From NCBI RefSeq assembly GCF_004023625.1, contig NZ_RPDJ01000023.1, positions 124,001 to 188,000 of the forward strand: 64,000 nucleotides of DNA, read 5' to 3'. This document shows, piece after piece, positions 7,018 to 15,759 of the stretch; position 1 is the stretch's first letter, and every line of letters starts with the position of its first letter. Below the pieces are notes generated by a model. That model saw only the letters and a program-made list of their open reading frames with translations, did not search any database and was not told where the DNA came from. The position numbers and the translations under genes are program-made. The stretch comes from Streptomyces cavernae. GTDB taxonomy: Bacteria > Actinomycetota > Actinomycetes > Streptomycetales > Streptomycetaceae.

Positions 7018-7365
7018 ATGACAGAGCACGGCCCGGCAGCAGGTGGTATGTCGGCACTCGCACAGGCCGACGCCCCCGTCTTCGAAACGATCGTCCAGAT
7101 GACCCTCGACACCTTCGAACGGTCGGGGCTGGATCCCGAGACCTACCTCCTCACCCGTATCGCGGCACTGGTCGCCATGGACGCCGCTCCCGCCTCCTAC
7201 CTGCTGAACATCGGCGCCGCCGAAGAACTCGGTGTGTCGCCGGAGAGGATCCAGGGCACGCTCGTGGCCATCGCTCCGGTGGTCGGCAGTGCCCGCGTCG
7301 TATCTGCCGCCCGCAGCATCGGCGAGGCCTTCGGACTGGCGCTGGAGGGTGAGGCCGAGGGCTGA
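7018..7365 (+). CDS. Carboxymuconolactone-decarboxylase-like (CMD family) protein
   Basis: A 115-residue helical protein. The stretch YLLTRIAALVAMDAAPASYLLNIGAAEELGVSPERIQGTL has the CMD/AhpD helical pattern. It lacks the CxxC and His relay of peroxidase-active AhpD proteins, so it is more likely a non-redox or structural CMD member. AAGGGAG lies about 9 nt before ATG 7018. No partner gene is adjacent; it stands alone between a dyad-rich promoter region and a 300-bp spacer. Confidence 0.65.
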   Translation: MTEHGPAAGGMSALAQADAPVFETIVQMTLDTFERSGLDPETYLLTRIAALVAMDAAPASYLLNIGAAEELGVSPERIQGTLVAIAPVVGSARVVSAARSIGEAFGLALEGEAEG

Positions 7366-7677
7366 GCTCACCGGTCCGGACCGCCGGCATGGCCGGCGAG
7401 CGGGACGACACCCACGCGACGCCGCGGCGCGGACCCACCCCCGTGGTCCCCCGCCGTGTTCCGGCCACCGGCCCGGGCTGGAGCACGGCGCGGGCGCGGG
7501 CGCGGGCCGTGTGGGAATCCCCTTCGCTCACGAGGGGCAGGACGTCAGACCCGTAATACCTGAGAGCTACCCGCCAAGTGAGCTCCCTGGCGGGACGCCG
7601 ACGACCGGCCGCGATTCATAACTTCCTTTCCGTACAGGCCCGGTGAGCGGGCGGGACGGACGGGGAGGGCGGTCGTC
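7366..7677. other. Intergenic spacer with two inverted repeats
   Basis: No gene is visible. CCCCT / AGGGG near 7520-7538 is a weak terminator candidate for the CMD gene. CCCGCCA (7570-7576) and TGGCGGG (7588-7594) form a 7-bp dyad with an 11-nt loop, preceded by TAATACCTGAGA. A similar TAGTACCTGAGA occurs before the second histidine kinase (about 12320). GGGGAGGG near 7661-7668 is the ribosome site of the next gene. Confidence 0.45.
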
Positions 7678-8847
7678 ATGGGGGGCGCGAGGGGCCGGTC
7701 GCGGCCGGAGGCGGAAGAGGGGCCGGACCGGACGCAGCCTGGGACGGGGAAGACCGAGGCCGGGCGGCGGTTCGAAGACGGGCGGCGGTTCGAGGGGGGA
7801 CGGCCCGACGGCGGACAGTGGTACGACGGCGGGCGGCGGCTCGAGGGCGGGCCGCTCGAGGACGGTCCGTTCGGCCGTGCTTCGGCGAGCGGGCGTGGCG
7901 TGCCGTGGGGGCGGGTGCGGCGGGCCGTGCTCGCTGGAGTCGTCGCCGCGGCGGTCGCCCTGCCGGTGTCGGCCGCGGCGCGGCCCCGTGTGCCGGCCCC
8001 GCCGCCCGCCCAGCTCGGCACGGTCTCGGCGGCCACGCTGGACACGGCCTACGCGGCCAACCGCGCGAACATCACCGAGGCGGCCCGGATGGCCGAGGCA
8101 CACGGCGACCACCGGCGGGCCTCGGCCGAGCGCACGATGGCCGTCCCCACCCGGCACTTCCTCACCTTCGACGGCCGGGGGCCGGGCCGTGCGGCCGAGG
8201 TCTTCGGCGACCTCGCGCACGCGACCCGGGTCGCGGTGCTGGTACCCGGTTCGGACACGACACTGGACACCTACGAACGCTTCCGCGCGGGAGCCTTCGC
8301 ACTGCACAAGCGGCTCGAGGGGACCTCGACGGCGCGCACCGCCGTGGTCGCCTGGCTCGGTTACGAAACCCCGGGCACGGTCAGCCCCGCCGTCCTGACC
8401 ACCGGCCGCGCCGACGAGGCGGCGCCCGGACTGCGGGCGTTCGTAAGCGAGTTGCGCGGCATCGCCGGCCCGGACGCCGCCCTCACGCTGCTCTGCCACT
8501 CATACGGCTCGGTGGTCTGCGCCCGCGCGGCAGGCGGTCTCGCGGTCTCGGACATCGCGCTCTTCGGCAGCCCCGGCACCGGCGCGGACTCCGTCGAGGG
8601 CCTGCACACCTCCGCCCGCGTCTGGGCGGCCCGCGGCGCCGACGACTGGATCGCCAACGTCCCGCACACCAGAGCCGACCTGTTCGGCACGACCCTCGGT
8701 TTCGGTACCGACCCGGTCTCCCCGGCCTTCGGCGCCCGGGTCTTCTCCGCTCGGGACGCCGACCACAGCGGCTATCTCGCACCGGGCTCGCACTCCCTGG
8801 CCAACCTGGCACGCATCGTGCTCGGCGAGACGGCCGAGGTGGGCTGA
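7678..8847 (+). CDS. Exported alpha/beta hydrolase of the DUF1023 (Abhydrolase_8) type
   Basis: A 389-residue protein. The first 75 residues are Gly/Arg-rich and probably cytoplasmic or unstructured; then RRAVLAGVVAAAVALPVSAAA gives a signal or anchor helix, so the catalytic part is outside the membrane. The DUF1023 core follows: RVAVLVPGSDTTLDTY near residue 190, AVVAWLGYETPG, the nucleophile elbow LLCHSYGSVVC near residue 277, and a late His in DADHSGYL. Streptomyces carry many such hydrolases; substrates are unknown. It is separated from the acyltransferase gene by 3 nt, so the two are probably cotranscribed. Confidence 0.8.
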   Translation: MGGARGRSRPEAEEGPDRTQPGTGKTEAGRRFEDGRRFEGGRPDGGQWYDGGRRLEGGPLEDGPFGRASASGRGVPWGRVRRAVLAGVVAAAVALPVSAAARPRVPAPPPAQLGTVSAATLDTAYAANRANITEAARMAEAHGDHRRASAERTMAVPTRHFLTFDGRGPGRAAEVFGDLAHATRVAVLVPGSDTTLDTYERFRAGAFALHKRLEGTSTARTAVVAWLGYETPGTVSPAVLTTGRADEAAPGLRAFVSELRGIAGPDAALTLLCHSYGSVVCARAAGGLAVSDIALFGSPGTGADSVEGLHTSARVWAARGADDWIANVPHTRADLFGTTLGFGTDPVSPAFGARVFSARDADHSGYLAPGSHSLANLARIVLGETAEVG

Positions 8848-8850
8848 GCC

Positions 8851-10140
8851 GTGGCCGGCACCGACCTCCTGCCCGTGGGGCCGAAAAGGCCCCGCAGGCC
8901 CGTGACACTGGTGAAGCCCCCACGGGCGACTCCGGTGAGGGAGTCCCGCCTCCGCGCCTCCGCCCGGCGCCTGGACGCGGCCACACCGCCCACCCGCGAC
9001 CGTGCAACCGACGCCCTGCGCGCCTTCGCCATCCTCGGCGTGGTGCTCGGCCACTGGCTGGTCACCGCCCTGGTGGCGGACGGCGGCACCCTGCGCACGG
9101 TGAGCCCGCTGCGCTATCAGCCCTGGCTGGCTCCCGTCTCCTGGGTCTTCCAGACCCTCGCCGTGTTCTTCCTGGTCGGCGGCCATGTGGCGACCAATAG
9201 CTGGGCATCCGCCCAGGCCCGCGGCATTGCGTACAGGGGGTGGCTGCACGCCCGGATGTCCCGGCTACTCACACCGGTGGCCGCACTCCTCGGCCTGTGG
9301 ACGGCGGTGTCGCTCACCCTGCTTCTGACGGGAGCCGACTTCGACACCATCCACACACTGCTGAACCTGGCACTGTCCCCGCTGTGGTTCCTGCTGGTGT
9401 TCGCCGGACTGACGGCGGCGACCCCGTTGGTCGCGCGGATGAACCCGCTGTGGCCGCTGGCCGTCGTTCTCCATGTGGACCTCATTCGCTTCGGCCTCGG
9501 CGGCCCGGCCTGGCCGGGCTGGATCAACGTGGCCGCGGGCTGGCTGGTCCCGTACACGCTGGGCGCGGCCTGGACCCGAGGGGAACTCACCCGCCGCGCG
9601 GGCCTGGTCCTCGTCATCGGCGGGGTGGTGGCGACCGCGGGCCTGGTGACCTTGGCGGGCTACCCGGCGTCGATGGTCGGGGTGCCAGGCGCGGGGGTGT
9701 CCAACCTCAACCCGCCGACGCTGGCCGCCGTCACCTTCGGTCTCGCCCAGTGCGGTCTGGCACTGCTGCTGCGGGAGCCGCTGCGCAGGCTGATGCGCCG
9801 TCCCGCGGCCTGGGCGGCGGTGGCCCTGGTCAACCTGTCGGCGATGACGGTGTTCCTGTGGCACCAGACGGCCCTGATGGCGGTGACCGCGCTGGGCCTG
9901 ACGGTGGGCCGGCTCCCCGGGCTGCACACGGTCCCGTCGGAGTTGTCGTGGCTACCGTTGCGGGTGGTCTGGCTGCCGGTCTTCGGCCTGGCACTGGCGG
10001 TCTGCTGGGCGGCGTTCCACGGCTACGAGCGGGGTGGTCACACCAGGGGCGGCGGTGCCGGTCTGCGGCGGCACTCGCGGGTGTTGCGGGTGCGGCGGCG
10101 GCCGGAAACCGTGGACGACGGGATGGCGCGTCATGCTTAG
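8851..10140 (+). CDS. Membrane acyltransferase-3 family protein
   Basis: A 429-residue polytopic membrane protein of the acyltransferase-3 (OafA/YrhL) family, which moves acyl groups onto surface sugars or lipids. DALRAFAILGVVLGHW gives the family N-terminal motif with its catalytic His; about ten hydrophobic helices follow. The GTG start lies 3 nt after the hydrolase stop. Its last 8 bases overlap the start of the histidine kinase gene, so hydrolase, acyltransferase and two-component pair may form one transcript. The acceptor cannot be predicted. Confidence 0.8.
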   Translation: MAGTDLLPVGPKRPRRPVTLVKPPRATPVRESRLRASARRLDAATPPTRDRATDALRAFAILGVVLGHWLVTALVADGGTLRTVSPLRYQPWLAPVSWVFQTLAVFFLVGGHVATNSWASAQARGIAYRGWLHARMSRLLTPVAALLGLWTAVSLTLLLTGADFDTIHTLLNLALSPLWFLLVFAGLTAATPLVARMNPLWPLAVVLHVDLIRFGLGGPAWPGWINVAAGWLVPYTLGAAWTRGELTRRAGLVLVIGGVVATAGLVTLAGYPASMVGVPGAGVSNLNPPTLAAVTFGLAQCGLALLLREPLRRLMRRPAAWAAVALVNLSAMTVFLWHQTALMAVTALGLTVGRLPGLHTVPSELSWLPLRVVWLPVFGLALAVCWAAFHGYERGGHTRGGGAGLRRHSRVLRVRRRPETVDDGMARHA

Positions 10141-11545
10141 GGTGGTGCGGGTGAGTGCGCTGGAGAAGCGGCTGGCCCGGGGACTGCGGGCGGTGCGCGA
10201 CGACCTGTGGACGGGCCGGGCGGCCCCATTGCCGGCCGCGGCGTGGCTGCGGTGGCTGCGGTGGCTGCCGCACGGGATCGTCCTCCTGGTGGCGATCGTC
10301 ACCACGATCGCCAACGCGGACCACTTGAGCGCCCGTTACGGGCTCGCCGCGACCGGTGTGCTGTGCGCACTGGCGCAGGGCGTGGCGGTGGGGATGGCGC
10401 TGTGGTGGCCGGTACCGGCGTGGTGGCTGTCGACCCTGGCCACGGTCGCGGTGGCGACGGGCTCCATGTCGCGTCTGAACGACCCCTCGTATGCCGTCCC
10501 GTGGCCGTGGAGTCCGTCAAGTATGGTCGCGCACGCCGTCGTGCTGTTGCTGTTGTCGCTGCGGGTACGCACCCGCGTGGCCGTCGAAGTGCTGGCCGTC
10601 ACCGCGTTGGTCAGCTTCTTCATGCAGTGGCTGATGGACCAGCAGGGGCCGGTGGAGGAAGGAACGTACCAGCCGACGGGCTTTCTGGCGATGGTCGTGT
10701 TCGTCGGCGTCGCCCTGCTCGGCATCGCCCTCCGGGGCCGCCGCGAGGCCCGCACCCAACTCGTCGAACAGGCCTCACTGACGGCCGAGGAACGAGCCCG
10801 CCGCACCCTCCTGGAGGAGCGCAGCCGGATCGCCCGCGAACTGCACGACGTGGTCGCCCACCACATGTCGGTGATCTCCATCCAGGCCCAGGTCGCTCCC
10901 CACCTGGTTCAGGACCCGCCCGAGGAGCTGCGGGAGAACCTCGAAGGCATCCGGCAGAACGCCCTGGAGGCACTGACCGAACTGCGCCGGGTGCTGGGCG
11001 TCCTGCGCTCCGAGAATCCCGGGGACTCGGGCGGCGAGACGGCCGCCGACGGCACCGTCCGGCACTCCCCCCAGCCCACCCTGGACCGTCTCGACGCACT
11101 GATCGAGAACACCAGGGCGGCCGGTCTGGCGGTGACCGTCGAGATCACCGGCGAGCGGCGGCCCCTGCCGCCGGGTGTGGAACTGTCGGCGTACCGCATC
11201 GTGCAGGAGGCCCTCAGCAACGCGCTGCGCCACGCGTCCGGCACCGACGTGCGGGTGGAGCTCACCCACCGGCGGGACGGACTGCGGGTCCAAGTCGTCA
11301 ACTCCGCACCGCGGTTCCCCGCCCCGCCGTCCCCCGGCGCCGGTCACGGACTGCTCGGAATGCGCGAGCGGGCCGCCATGCTCGGTGGCACCCTCGTCAC
11401 AGGGACCACGGCCGGGGGCGGCTACGCGGTGGCGGCGTTCCTGCCCCGCACCCCCGACTCGGTCACCCCCGGCTCAGTCGCCCCTGACTCAGTCGCCCCC
11501 GACACCGCCACCACCGGTGCCATCCCCCGAGGAGACGACACGTGA
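10133..11545 (+). CDS. Sensor histidine kinase, HisKA_3 (NarL/DesK-type), first of two tandem pairs
   Basis: A 470-residue membrane kinase. Six hydrophobic segments fill residues 45-230. The dimerisation/phosphoacceptor block is RIARELHDVVAHHMSVISIQ (His of ELHD), followed by the ATPase domain with RIVQEALSNALRHA (N box) and GHGLLGMRERAAML (G box). It should phosphorylate the response regulator whose GTG start overlaps its stop (GTGA). The chosen ATG 10133 overlaps the acyltransferase end by 8 nt; GTG codons shortly after are alternatives. The signal is unknown. The C-terminus carries a Pro/Asp/Ser-rich tail with near-repeats (DSVAP). Confidence 0.88.
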   Translation: MLRVVRVSALEKRLARGLRAVRDDLWTGRAAPLPAAAWLRWLRWLPHGIVLLVAIVTTIANADHLSARYGLAATGVLCALAQGVAVGMALWWPVPAWWLSTLATVAVATGSMSRLNDPSYAVPWPWSPSSMVAHAVVLLLLSLRVRTRVAVEVLAVTALVSFFMQWLMDQQGPVEEGTYQPTGFLAMVVFVGVALLGIALRGRREARTQLVEQASLTAEERARRTLLEERSRIARELHDVVAHHMSVISIQAQVAPHLVQDPPEELRENLEGIRQNALEALTELRRVLGVLRSENPGDSGGETAADGTVRHSPQPTLDRLDALIENTRAAGLAVTVEITGERRPLPPGVELSAYRIVQEALSNALRHASGTDVRVELTHRRDGLRVQVVNSAPRFPAPPSPGAGHGLLGMRERAAMLGGTLVTGTTAGGGYAVAAFLPRTPDSVTPGSVAPDSVAPDTATTGAIPRGDDT

Positions 11546-12207
11546 CGATCCGCGTCCTGATCGCCGACGACCAGATGATGGTCCGGCAGGGCTTCACGGT
11601 GCTGCTCAACACCCAGCCCGGCATCGAGGTCGTCGGCCAGGCCGTCGACGGACTGGACGCGGTCACCAAGGTCGCCGAACTCGCCCCGGATGTCGTCCTG
11701 ATGGACATCCGCATGCCGGAACTGGACGGTATCGAGGCCACCCGACGCATCACCGCCGGCAACCCGGACATCCGGGTGCTGGTGCTGACCACGTTCGACC
11801 TCGACGAGTACGTGTACGAGGCGCTGAGCGCGGGCGCCTCCGGTTTCCTGCTCAAGGACGCGTCCGCCGACCAACTGGCCGAGGCGGTACGGGTGGTGGC
11901 CGCCGGTGACGCGCTGCTCGCGCCGGGTGTCACCCGCCGCCTCATCGCCGAGTTCTCCCGGTTGCACTCGACGCCTCGCGCGTCGACGAAGACACGTGCC
12001 GGTGAGCTCACCGAACGGGAGACGGAGGTGCTGGTGCTGATCGCGCAGGGGTTGTCCAACGCGGAGATCGCCGAACGGCTGGTGGTGGCCGAGCAGACGG
12101 TGAAGACCCATGTGGGGCGGATCCTGGTGAAGCTCGGCCTGCGCGACCGCACCCAGGCGGCGGTCTTCGCCTTCGAGACGGGCCTGGTGCGGCCGTCCGG
12201 ATACTGA
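11542..12207 (+). CDS. Response regulator, NarL/LuxR family, partner of the kinase upstream
   Basis: A 221-residue regulator with a receiver domain (DD at 9-10, phospho-acceptor Asp55 in VVLMDIRMPE, Lys in FLLKDAS) and a C-terminal LuxR helix-turn-helix (LTERETEVLVLIAQGLSNAEIA, then VKTHV). Start GTG 11542 overlaps the kinase stop. Its recognition helix is almost the same as that of the second regulator at 13724, so the two may compete for similar sites. Confidence 0.92.
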   Translation: MTIRVLIADDQMMVRQGFTVLLNTQPGIEVVGQAVDGLDAVTKVAELAPDVVLMDIRMPELDGIEATRRITAGNPDIRVLVLTTFDLDEYVYEALSAGASGFLLKDASADQLAEAVRVVAAGDALLAPGVTRRLIAEFSRLHSTPRASTKTRAGELTERETEVLVLIAQGLSNAEIAERLVVAEQTVKTHVGRILVKLGLRDRTQAAVFAFETGLVRPSGY

Positions 12208-12253
12208 ACCGACCCGGCACGGCCACCGGACCGATGTGGTCACGGATCTGAGA

Positions 12254-12327
12254 CGACCGGGCACGTCCCGGGTACCGCCCCGTTGCAGCCGACCGGGCAC
12301 TTCCCCGGTACCGCCCCGTAGTACCTG
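12254..12327 (+). repeat. Two 37-bp direct repeats upstream of the second kinase
   Basis: GACCGGGCAC starts both units (12254 and 12291), and GGTACCGCCCCGT occurs at the same offset in each. The spacing of 37 bp is not a whole number of helical turns. They sit 70-140 bp before the second kinase gene and could be regulatory or a simple duplication. Confidence 0.6.
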
Positions 12328-12395
12328 AGACGGACCTGGCAGGACCCCCCTCAATGCTGACGACGACGCGGGGCGGGCCGCATACCGTTCATGGT

Positions 12396-13727
12396 GTGAC
12401 CGAGACCCATACGCACTCCACTCAGGGACCCAAGAACAGCCGGTTCCACAGCCCCGAGTACGACCTCGCCGTGGGCGTGCTCCAGGGCCTGCGCGAGGAC
12501 CTCCTCGAGGACACCCTCGCCTATCGTCCCGTTCCCCGGAGGGGCATCGACGGACCGATCGTCCGCCGGCTGCCGGACCGGCTGCGCAGGCGGGCGGCCT
12601 GGGCTCCCCATGCCGCCGTGGTGGCCCTTGCCCTGCTGGTGTTCGTGATGGGCGCCGACAACACGGACGGCGACGAGATCCAGGCGGTGCTGTCCGGGCT
12701 GCTGCCGGCGGCCCCGGTCCTGTTGACCCTGGTCAGGCCCGTGGCGGCCTTCTGGGCGTCCCTGGCGGTGACGCCGTTCGTCCAGGCGCTCAGCACCTAC
12801 TGGGACCCCCAGCCCTGGACGGTCGGTGCCTTCGCCGGTCACCTGGCCGTGATGACGCTGGTCTCGCTGCGGACGCGGCCGCGCACCGCCGCGTGGATGT
12901 GGGTGCTGACGGGCGTGTACGGGATCTTCGCGGAGACCGTCCTCGGCGACGACAACGGCTCCAACACAGCGCCCATGGTGGTGTTCTCCGCCCTGGTCCT
13001 CCTCGTCGTCACCGTCCTGCAGATCCGCCGGGAGGCGAAGCAGGAGGTCACCGCCGAGCGGACGGTCACCGAGCAGGAGCGCTCCAAGCGCACCCTCCTC
13101 GAGGAGCGCACCACCATCGCCCGCGAACTGCACGACGTCGTCGCGCACCACATGTCCGTGGTCGCCATCCAGGCGGAGGCGGCGCCCTACCGGGTGGAGA
13201 ACCCGCCGCCGGAGCTGGAGAAGGCGTTCGCCGTGATCCGGGAGAACGCGGTGGTGGCCCTCGCCGAGCTGCGCCGGGTCCTCGGCGTCGTCCGCGCGGA
13301 GGACTACGAGGCGCCCGACACCCCGCAGCCGACCCTCGCCGACCTGGACGGGCTGCTGGCCAATGTGCGCGACGCCGGTCTCACGGTCGAGAAGGTCGTC
13401 ACCGGAGCCGTCCGTGAGCTTCCGCAGGGGGTGGAGCTGTCCGCGTACCGCATCGTGCAGGAGGCGCTGAGCAACAGCCTGCGGCACGCACCGGGCGCGG
13501 CGGCCAGGGTCGAGCTGGGCTATGTGCTGGGCGGGCTCGGCATCCGGATAGTCAACGGTCCGGCGACGGGTCTGGTGAAGGCCTCGCCCGGCGCCGGGCA
13601 CGGCATCACGGGGATGCGGGAGAGGGTGTCGATGCTGAACGGCGAGATGACGGCGGGCCCGTCGGACGACGGCGGCTACGAGGTGGCGGTGTTCCTCCCC
13701 GTTGCGGTGACGGAGGACGCGACGTGA
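12396..13727 (+). CDS. Sensor histidine kinase, HisKA_3 (NarL/DesK-type), second tandem pair
   Basis: A 443-residue paralogue of the kinase at 10133. It has four to five hydrophobic segments, then TIARELHDVVAHHMSVVAIQ (phosphoacceptor), RIVQEALSNSLRHA and GHGITGMRERVSML. Start GTG 12396 (MTETHTHSTQG) is chosen because TACCGT lies close upstream, giving a plausible leaderless promoter. ATG 12354 would add 14 residues with no ribosome site. GTGA overlaps the following regulator. The N-terminal cytoplasmic part and sensor helices differ from the first kinase, so the stimulus has probably diverged. Confidence 0.88.
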   Translation: MTETHTHSTQGPKNSRFHSPEYDLAVGVLQGLREDLLEDTLAYRPVPRRGIDGPIVRRLPDRLRRRAAWAPHAAVVALALLVFVMGADNTDGDEIQAVLSGLLPAAPVLLTLVRPVAAFWASLAVTPFVQALSTYWDPQPWTVGAFAGHLAVMTLVSLRTRPRTAAWMWVLTGVYGIFAETVLGDDNGSNTAPMVVFSALVLLVVTVLQIRREAKQEVTAERTVTEQERSKRTLLEERTTIARELHDVVAHHMSVVAIQAEAAPYRVENPPPELEKAFAVIRENAVVALAELRRVLGVVRAEDYEAPDTPQPTLADLDGLLANVRDAGLTVEKVVTGAVRELPQGVELSAYRIVQEALSNSLRHAPGAAARVELGYVLGGLGIRIVNGPATGLVKASPGAGHGITGMRERVSMLNGEMTAGPSDDGGYEVAVFLPVAVTEDAT

Positions 13728-14392
13728 CGATCCGGGTACTGATCGCCGACGACCAGATGATGGTGCGCGAGGGCTTCTCGGTGCTGCTCAACGCGATGCC
13801 GGACATCGAGGTGGTCGGTGAGGCCGTCAACGGCCGCGAGGCCGTTGAGCGGGTGCGCGAACTCGCCCCGGACGTCGTGCTGATGGACATCCGCATGCCG
13901 GAGCTGAACGGCATCGAGGCGACCCGGGAGATCGTCGCCGGGGACACCGACACCAAGGTGCTGGTGCTGACCACGTTCGACCTCGACGAGTACGTGTACC
14001 AGGCCCTGCGCGCGGGAGCCTCCGGGTTCCTCCTCAAGGACGCCTCCGCGCGCCAACTCGCCGACGGGGTAAGGGTGGTGGCGAGCGGGGAGGCGCTGTT
14101 GGCGCCGAGCGTGACGAAGCGGCTGATCACGGAGTTCTCCCGGCTGGCGCAGGCACCTGAGCGGCCGTCGGCCGCGGCGCGGGCGGCGTACGGCGAGCTG
14201 ACCGAGCGGGAGACGGAGGTGCTGGTGCTGATCGCGCAGGGCCTGTCGAACGGGGAGATCGCCGAGCGTCTGGTGGTCGCCGAGTCCACCATCAAGACCC
14301 ATGTCAGCCGTGTCCTGGTGAAACTGGGCCTCAGGGACCGCACCCAGGCGGCGGTGTTCGCGTACGAGGCCCGGCTGGTGACTCCGGGCTGA
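13724..14392 (+). CDS. Response regulator, NarL/LuxR family, second tandem pair
   Basis: A 222-residue regulator with receiver Asp55 (VVLMDIRMPE) and LuxR helix-turn-helix (LTERETEVLVLIAQGLSNGEIA, IKTHVSRVLVKLGLRDR). Most residues are shared with the regulator at 11542; the linker differs most. Its GTG overlaps the kinase stop. Together the four genes look like a duplicated two-component operon with sensor divergence. Confidence 0.92.
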   Translation: MTIRVLIADDQMMVREGFSVLLNAMPDIEVVGEAVNGREAVERVRELAPDVVLMDIRMPELNGIEATREIVAGDTDTKVLVLTTFDLDEYVYQALRAGASGFLLKDASARQLADGVRVVASGEALLAPSVTKRLITEFSRLAQAPERPSAAARAAYGELTERETEVLVLIAQGLSNGEIAERLVVAESTIKTHVSRVLVKLGLRDRTQAAVFAYEARLVTPG

Positions 14393-14448
14393 GCGGGCCG
14401 CCGGGGGCGGGGCTACCCGTCGGGTGGCCCGCGGGTTAGCGTCCCGGC

Positions 14449-15666
14449 ATGAACGCACCGTACGTACCCTTCGACCCCTGGTCCCCCGACTTCGTGGCCG
14501 ACCCCTACCCGGCCTACGCCGAGCTGCGCGCCCGGGGCCGGGTGCACTGGTTCGAGCCCACGAACCAGTGGCTCGTGCCGCACCACGGGGATGTGTCGGC
14601 GCTGCTGCGGGACCGGCGGCTGGGGCGTACGTACCGGCACCGCTTCACCCACGAGGACTTCGGCCGCACCGCGCCCCCGCCGGAGCACGAACCGTTCCAC
14701 GTCCTCAACGACCACGGGATGCTCGACCTGGAACCGCCGGACCACACGCGGATCCGGCGCCTGGTGTCGAAGGCGTTCACGCCGCGCACGGTGGAGCAGC
14801 TGAAGCCGTACGTTCAGCGGCTCTCCGGTGAGCTGGTCGACGGGCTGGTGGCAGCGGGCGGCGGGGATCTGCTGACGGATGTCGCCGAGCCGCTGCCCGT
14901 CGCCGTCATCGCCGAGATGCTGGGGATTCCCGAGGGGGACCGGCACCTGCTCAGGCCCTGGTCGGCGGACATCTGCGGGATGTACGAGCTGAACCCGTCG
15001 GAGGAGACGGCGGCGAAGGCGGTACGGGCGTCGGTGGAGTTCACCGAGTACCTGCGCGAGCTGATCGAGGCCCGCCGCAAGGACCCGGGCGAGGACCTGA
15101 TCTCGGGCCTGATCGCCGCGCACGACGAGGGCGACCGGCTCACCGAGCAGGAGATGATCTCGACCTGCGTCCTCCTGCTGAACGCGGGCCACGAGGCGAC
15201 GGTCAACGCCACGGTGAACGGCTGGTGGGCCCTGTTCCGCCACCCCGAGCAGCTGGCGGCCCTGCGCGCGGACCACTCACTGGTTTCCACAGCTGTGGAA
15301 GAACTGATGCGCTACGACACCCCGCTCCAGCTCTTCGAGCGCTGGGTCCTCGACGAGATCGAGATCGACGGCACGACCATCCCGCGCGGCGCGGAGATCG
15401 CGATGCTCTTCGGCTCCGCCAACCACGACCCGGCGGTCTTCACCGACCCCGAGAAGCTGGACCTGACCCGCACGGACAACCCCCACATCTCCTTCAGCGC
15501 CGGCATCCACTACTGCATCGGCGCCCCGCTGGCCCGTATCGAGCTGGCGGCGTCCATGCGGGCGCTGCTGGAGAAGGCACCGACGCTACGGCTTGCGGCG
15601 GAGCCGGTCCGCAAGCCGAACTTCGTGATCCGGGGGCTTGAGGGGCTGGGAGTGGAGGTCGGCTGA
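14449..15666 (+). CDS. Cytochrome P450 (bacterial class I, CYP107-like)
   Basis: A 405-residue soluble haem monooxygenase needing a ferredoxin and reductase, neither of which is encoded nearby. I-helix LLNAGHEATVN carries the acid/Thr pair, the K-helix ExxR appears as EELMRY, and the Cys ligand loop is FSAGIHYCIGAPLARIE (Cys near residue 356). TAGCGT ends 6 nt before ATG, so the mRNA is probably leaderless. The gene is flanked by a regulator and, after a hairpin, a Uma2 gene, so it is probably monocistronic. The substrate is not predictable; the P450 class is certain and the subfamily is only a guess. Confidence 0.9.
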   Translation: MNAPYVPFDPWSPDFVADPYPAYAELRARGRVHWFEPTNQWLVPHHGDVSALLRDRRLGRTYRHRFTHEDFGRTAPPPEHEPFHVLNDHGMLDLEPPDHTRIRRLVSKAFTPRTVEQLKPYVQRLSGELVDGLVAAGGGDLLTDVAEPLPVAVIAEMLGIPEGDRHLLRPWSADICGMYELNPSEETAAKAVRASVEFTEYLRELIEARRKDPGEDLISGLIAAHDEGDRLTEQEMISTCVLLLNAGHEATVNATVNGWWALFRHPEQLAALRADHSLVSTAVEELMRYDTPLQLFERWVLDEIEIDGTTIPRGAEIAMLFGSANHDPAVFTDPEKLDLTRTDNPHISFSAGIHYCIGAPLARIELAASMRALLEKAPTLRLAAEPVRKPNFVIRGLEGLGVEVG

Positions 15667-15667
15667 C

Positions 15668-15703
15668 CAGATCACCCGTTCGGCTGATCGAGTGGGTGAT
15701 CCG
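15668..15703 (+). terminator. Hairpin after the P450 gene
   Basis: GATCACCC (15670-15677) pairs with GGGTGATC (15694-15701), with two further flanking C-G pairs across one mismatch. There is no T tract, as is usual in high-GC actinomycetes. Confidence 0.6.
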
Positions 15704-15759
15704 GTCATCGATCGGCAGTTGCTCGGCAATCCTGGTGCCCGCCTGCGAAGGGGGGCACC

